From positions 23,064,001-23,128,000 of the forward strand of contig NC_088307.1 in assembly GCF_032854445.1 (NCBI RefSeq): a stretch of 64,000 nt of DNA. The letters run 5' to 3'. Source of the DNA: Liolophura sinensis. Taxonomy: Eukaryota > Mollusca > Polyplacophora > Chitonida > Chitonidae. Each line of letters opens with the position of its first letter. The first letter of the stretch is position 1. Positions 63,508 through 64,000 of this stretch are shown here, in pieces. Under the pieces are notes generated by a model. It was not told the DNA's origin. It did no database searches and saw nothing but the letters and a program-made list of their open reading frames with translations. The position numbers and the translations under genes were made by a program.

Positions 63508-64000
63508 GTTGGTGGTTAAAATAGTCTCTGACAAAATACAAGGCTGTTTCTTATATTGCATGAACGGCCGTAAATGGGAAGGTCTTGCAGCAAGCTGCGG
63601 GCGATCGCCGGTTTCCTCCCACCACAAAGCTGGCCACCGTCGTATAAGTCAAATATTGTTGAGTACGGAGTAAAACGCCAATCAAATAAATAAATAAATA
63701 TATTGAACGAAACCCGAAAATCAACATTTTTTACGATCAAGCATCAAATATACACCGGCTACATGTTTGTGTTTTCCCATTCATATCATTTCTGGCTATA
63801 CACTTCTTTTCTTACGTTAAAACACATTTTGGTGGATTTATCATTGACCTTCATGTCGATGTTATAAACAACCATTACCACAAAGGTACCTTCCAACTAC
63901 TATCGGTAGCATATATCAGCAATTGTAAGAATTGTTGTGTGATATTTTATAATAAAGATAAATGCTTCAAGAACAACAGGGGATTGTTAACGATAACGAT
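63508..64000. other. Start of monooxygenase intron 3
   Basis: Opens with GTTGGT. It contains a family A SINE 3' part at 63565-63700 (GGTCTTGCAGCAAGCTGCGG, GTTTCCTCCCACCACAAAGC, GAGTACGGAGTAAAACGCCA). Nothing else is recognised before the edge. Confidence 0.8.

Overview
The window is animal nuclear DNA, probably from a mollusc or another lophotrochozoan. The reasons are: short coding exons with GT-AG introns of 0.4 to 4 kb; AT-rich non-coding DNA full of dinucleotide tracts; and many copies of a tRNA-derived SINE whose tail reads GGCGTAAAACACCAATCAAA followed by TAAA repeats. I associate that tail with mollusc genomes from memory, not from a search. No bacterial operon, CRISPR array, virus or intact transposase was found.

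Four protein genes can be built exon by exon, all on the + strand. (1) 2394-18134 is a complete 13-exon SLC6 (neurotransmitter:sodium symporter family) transporter; the exons sum to 1773 nt, giving 590 residues with matching phases throughout. Its TM1 and TM7 sodium-1 residues are changed. (2) 28225-31377 is a complete 4-exon gene for a small secreted protein of 184 residues with two WAP (four-disulfide core) domains, preceded by a TATA box and a CRE palindrome. (3) 39283-51734 is a 9-exon gene encoding a signal peptide, three SRCR domains each split over two exons, and two Ig-like domains. SRCR1 and SRCR3 contain single-base frame breaks, so it is either a decaying gene or an assembly with homopolymer errors. 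(4) 59106-63507 holds the first three exons of a DBH/MOXD1-like copper monooxygenase (signal peptide plus DOMON domain); the catalytic part lies beyond the right edge.

The rest is repeat-rich. Four dispersed families are recognisable: family A (the tRNA-derived SINE, over 20 copies), family B (a 0.2-0.35 kb element with a core like CACACTGTCGTCGCTGCTCT), family C (about 0.2 kb, with TTGCGATTATTGACCTGGAA and GACGGCTGGTATACGAATG) and family D (a second SINE-like element ending in ACGACATTAAACCCC). Tandem arrays include a 27-bp unit carrying CRE palindromes in SLC6 intron 12, a 153-bp unit just past the SLC6 gene that keeps a minus-strand frame open, a 48-bp array grown from family B, a roughly 26-bp array beside a 657-bp foldback element inside the SRCR gene, a 68-bp array after the SRCR-Ig gene, and 36-bp and 16-bp arrays inside the monooxygenase gene.

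The four genes show no evident joint pathway: transport, a secreted cysteine-rich protein, a putative recognition protein and a copper enzyme sit side by side as expected in an animal genome. The most unusual points are the altered sodium site of the transporter, the SRCR3-Ig2 architecture with its frame breaks and lost disulfide pair, the foldback element, and the CRE-bearing array.
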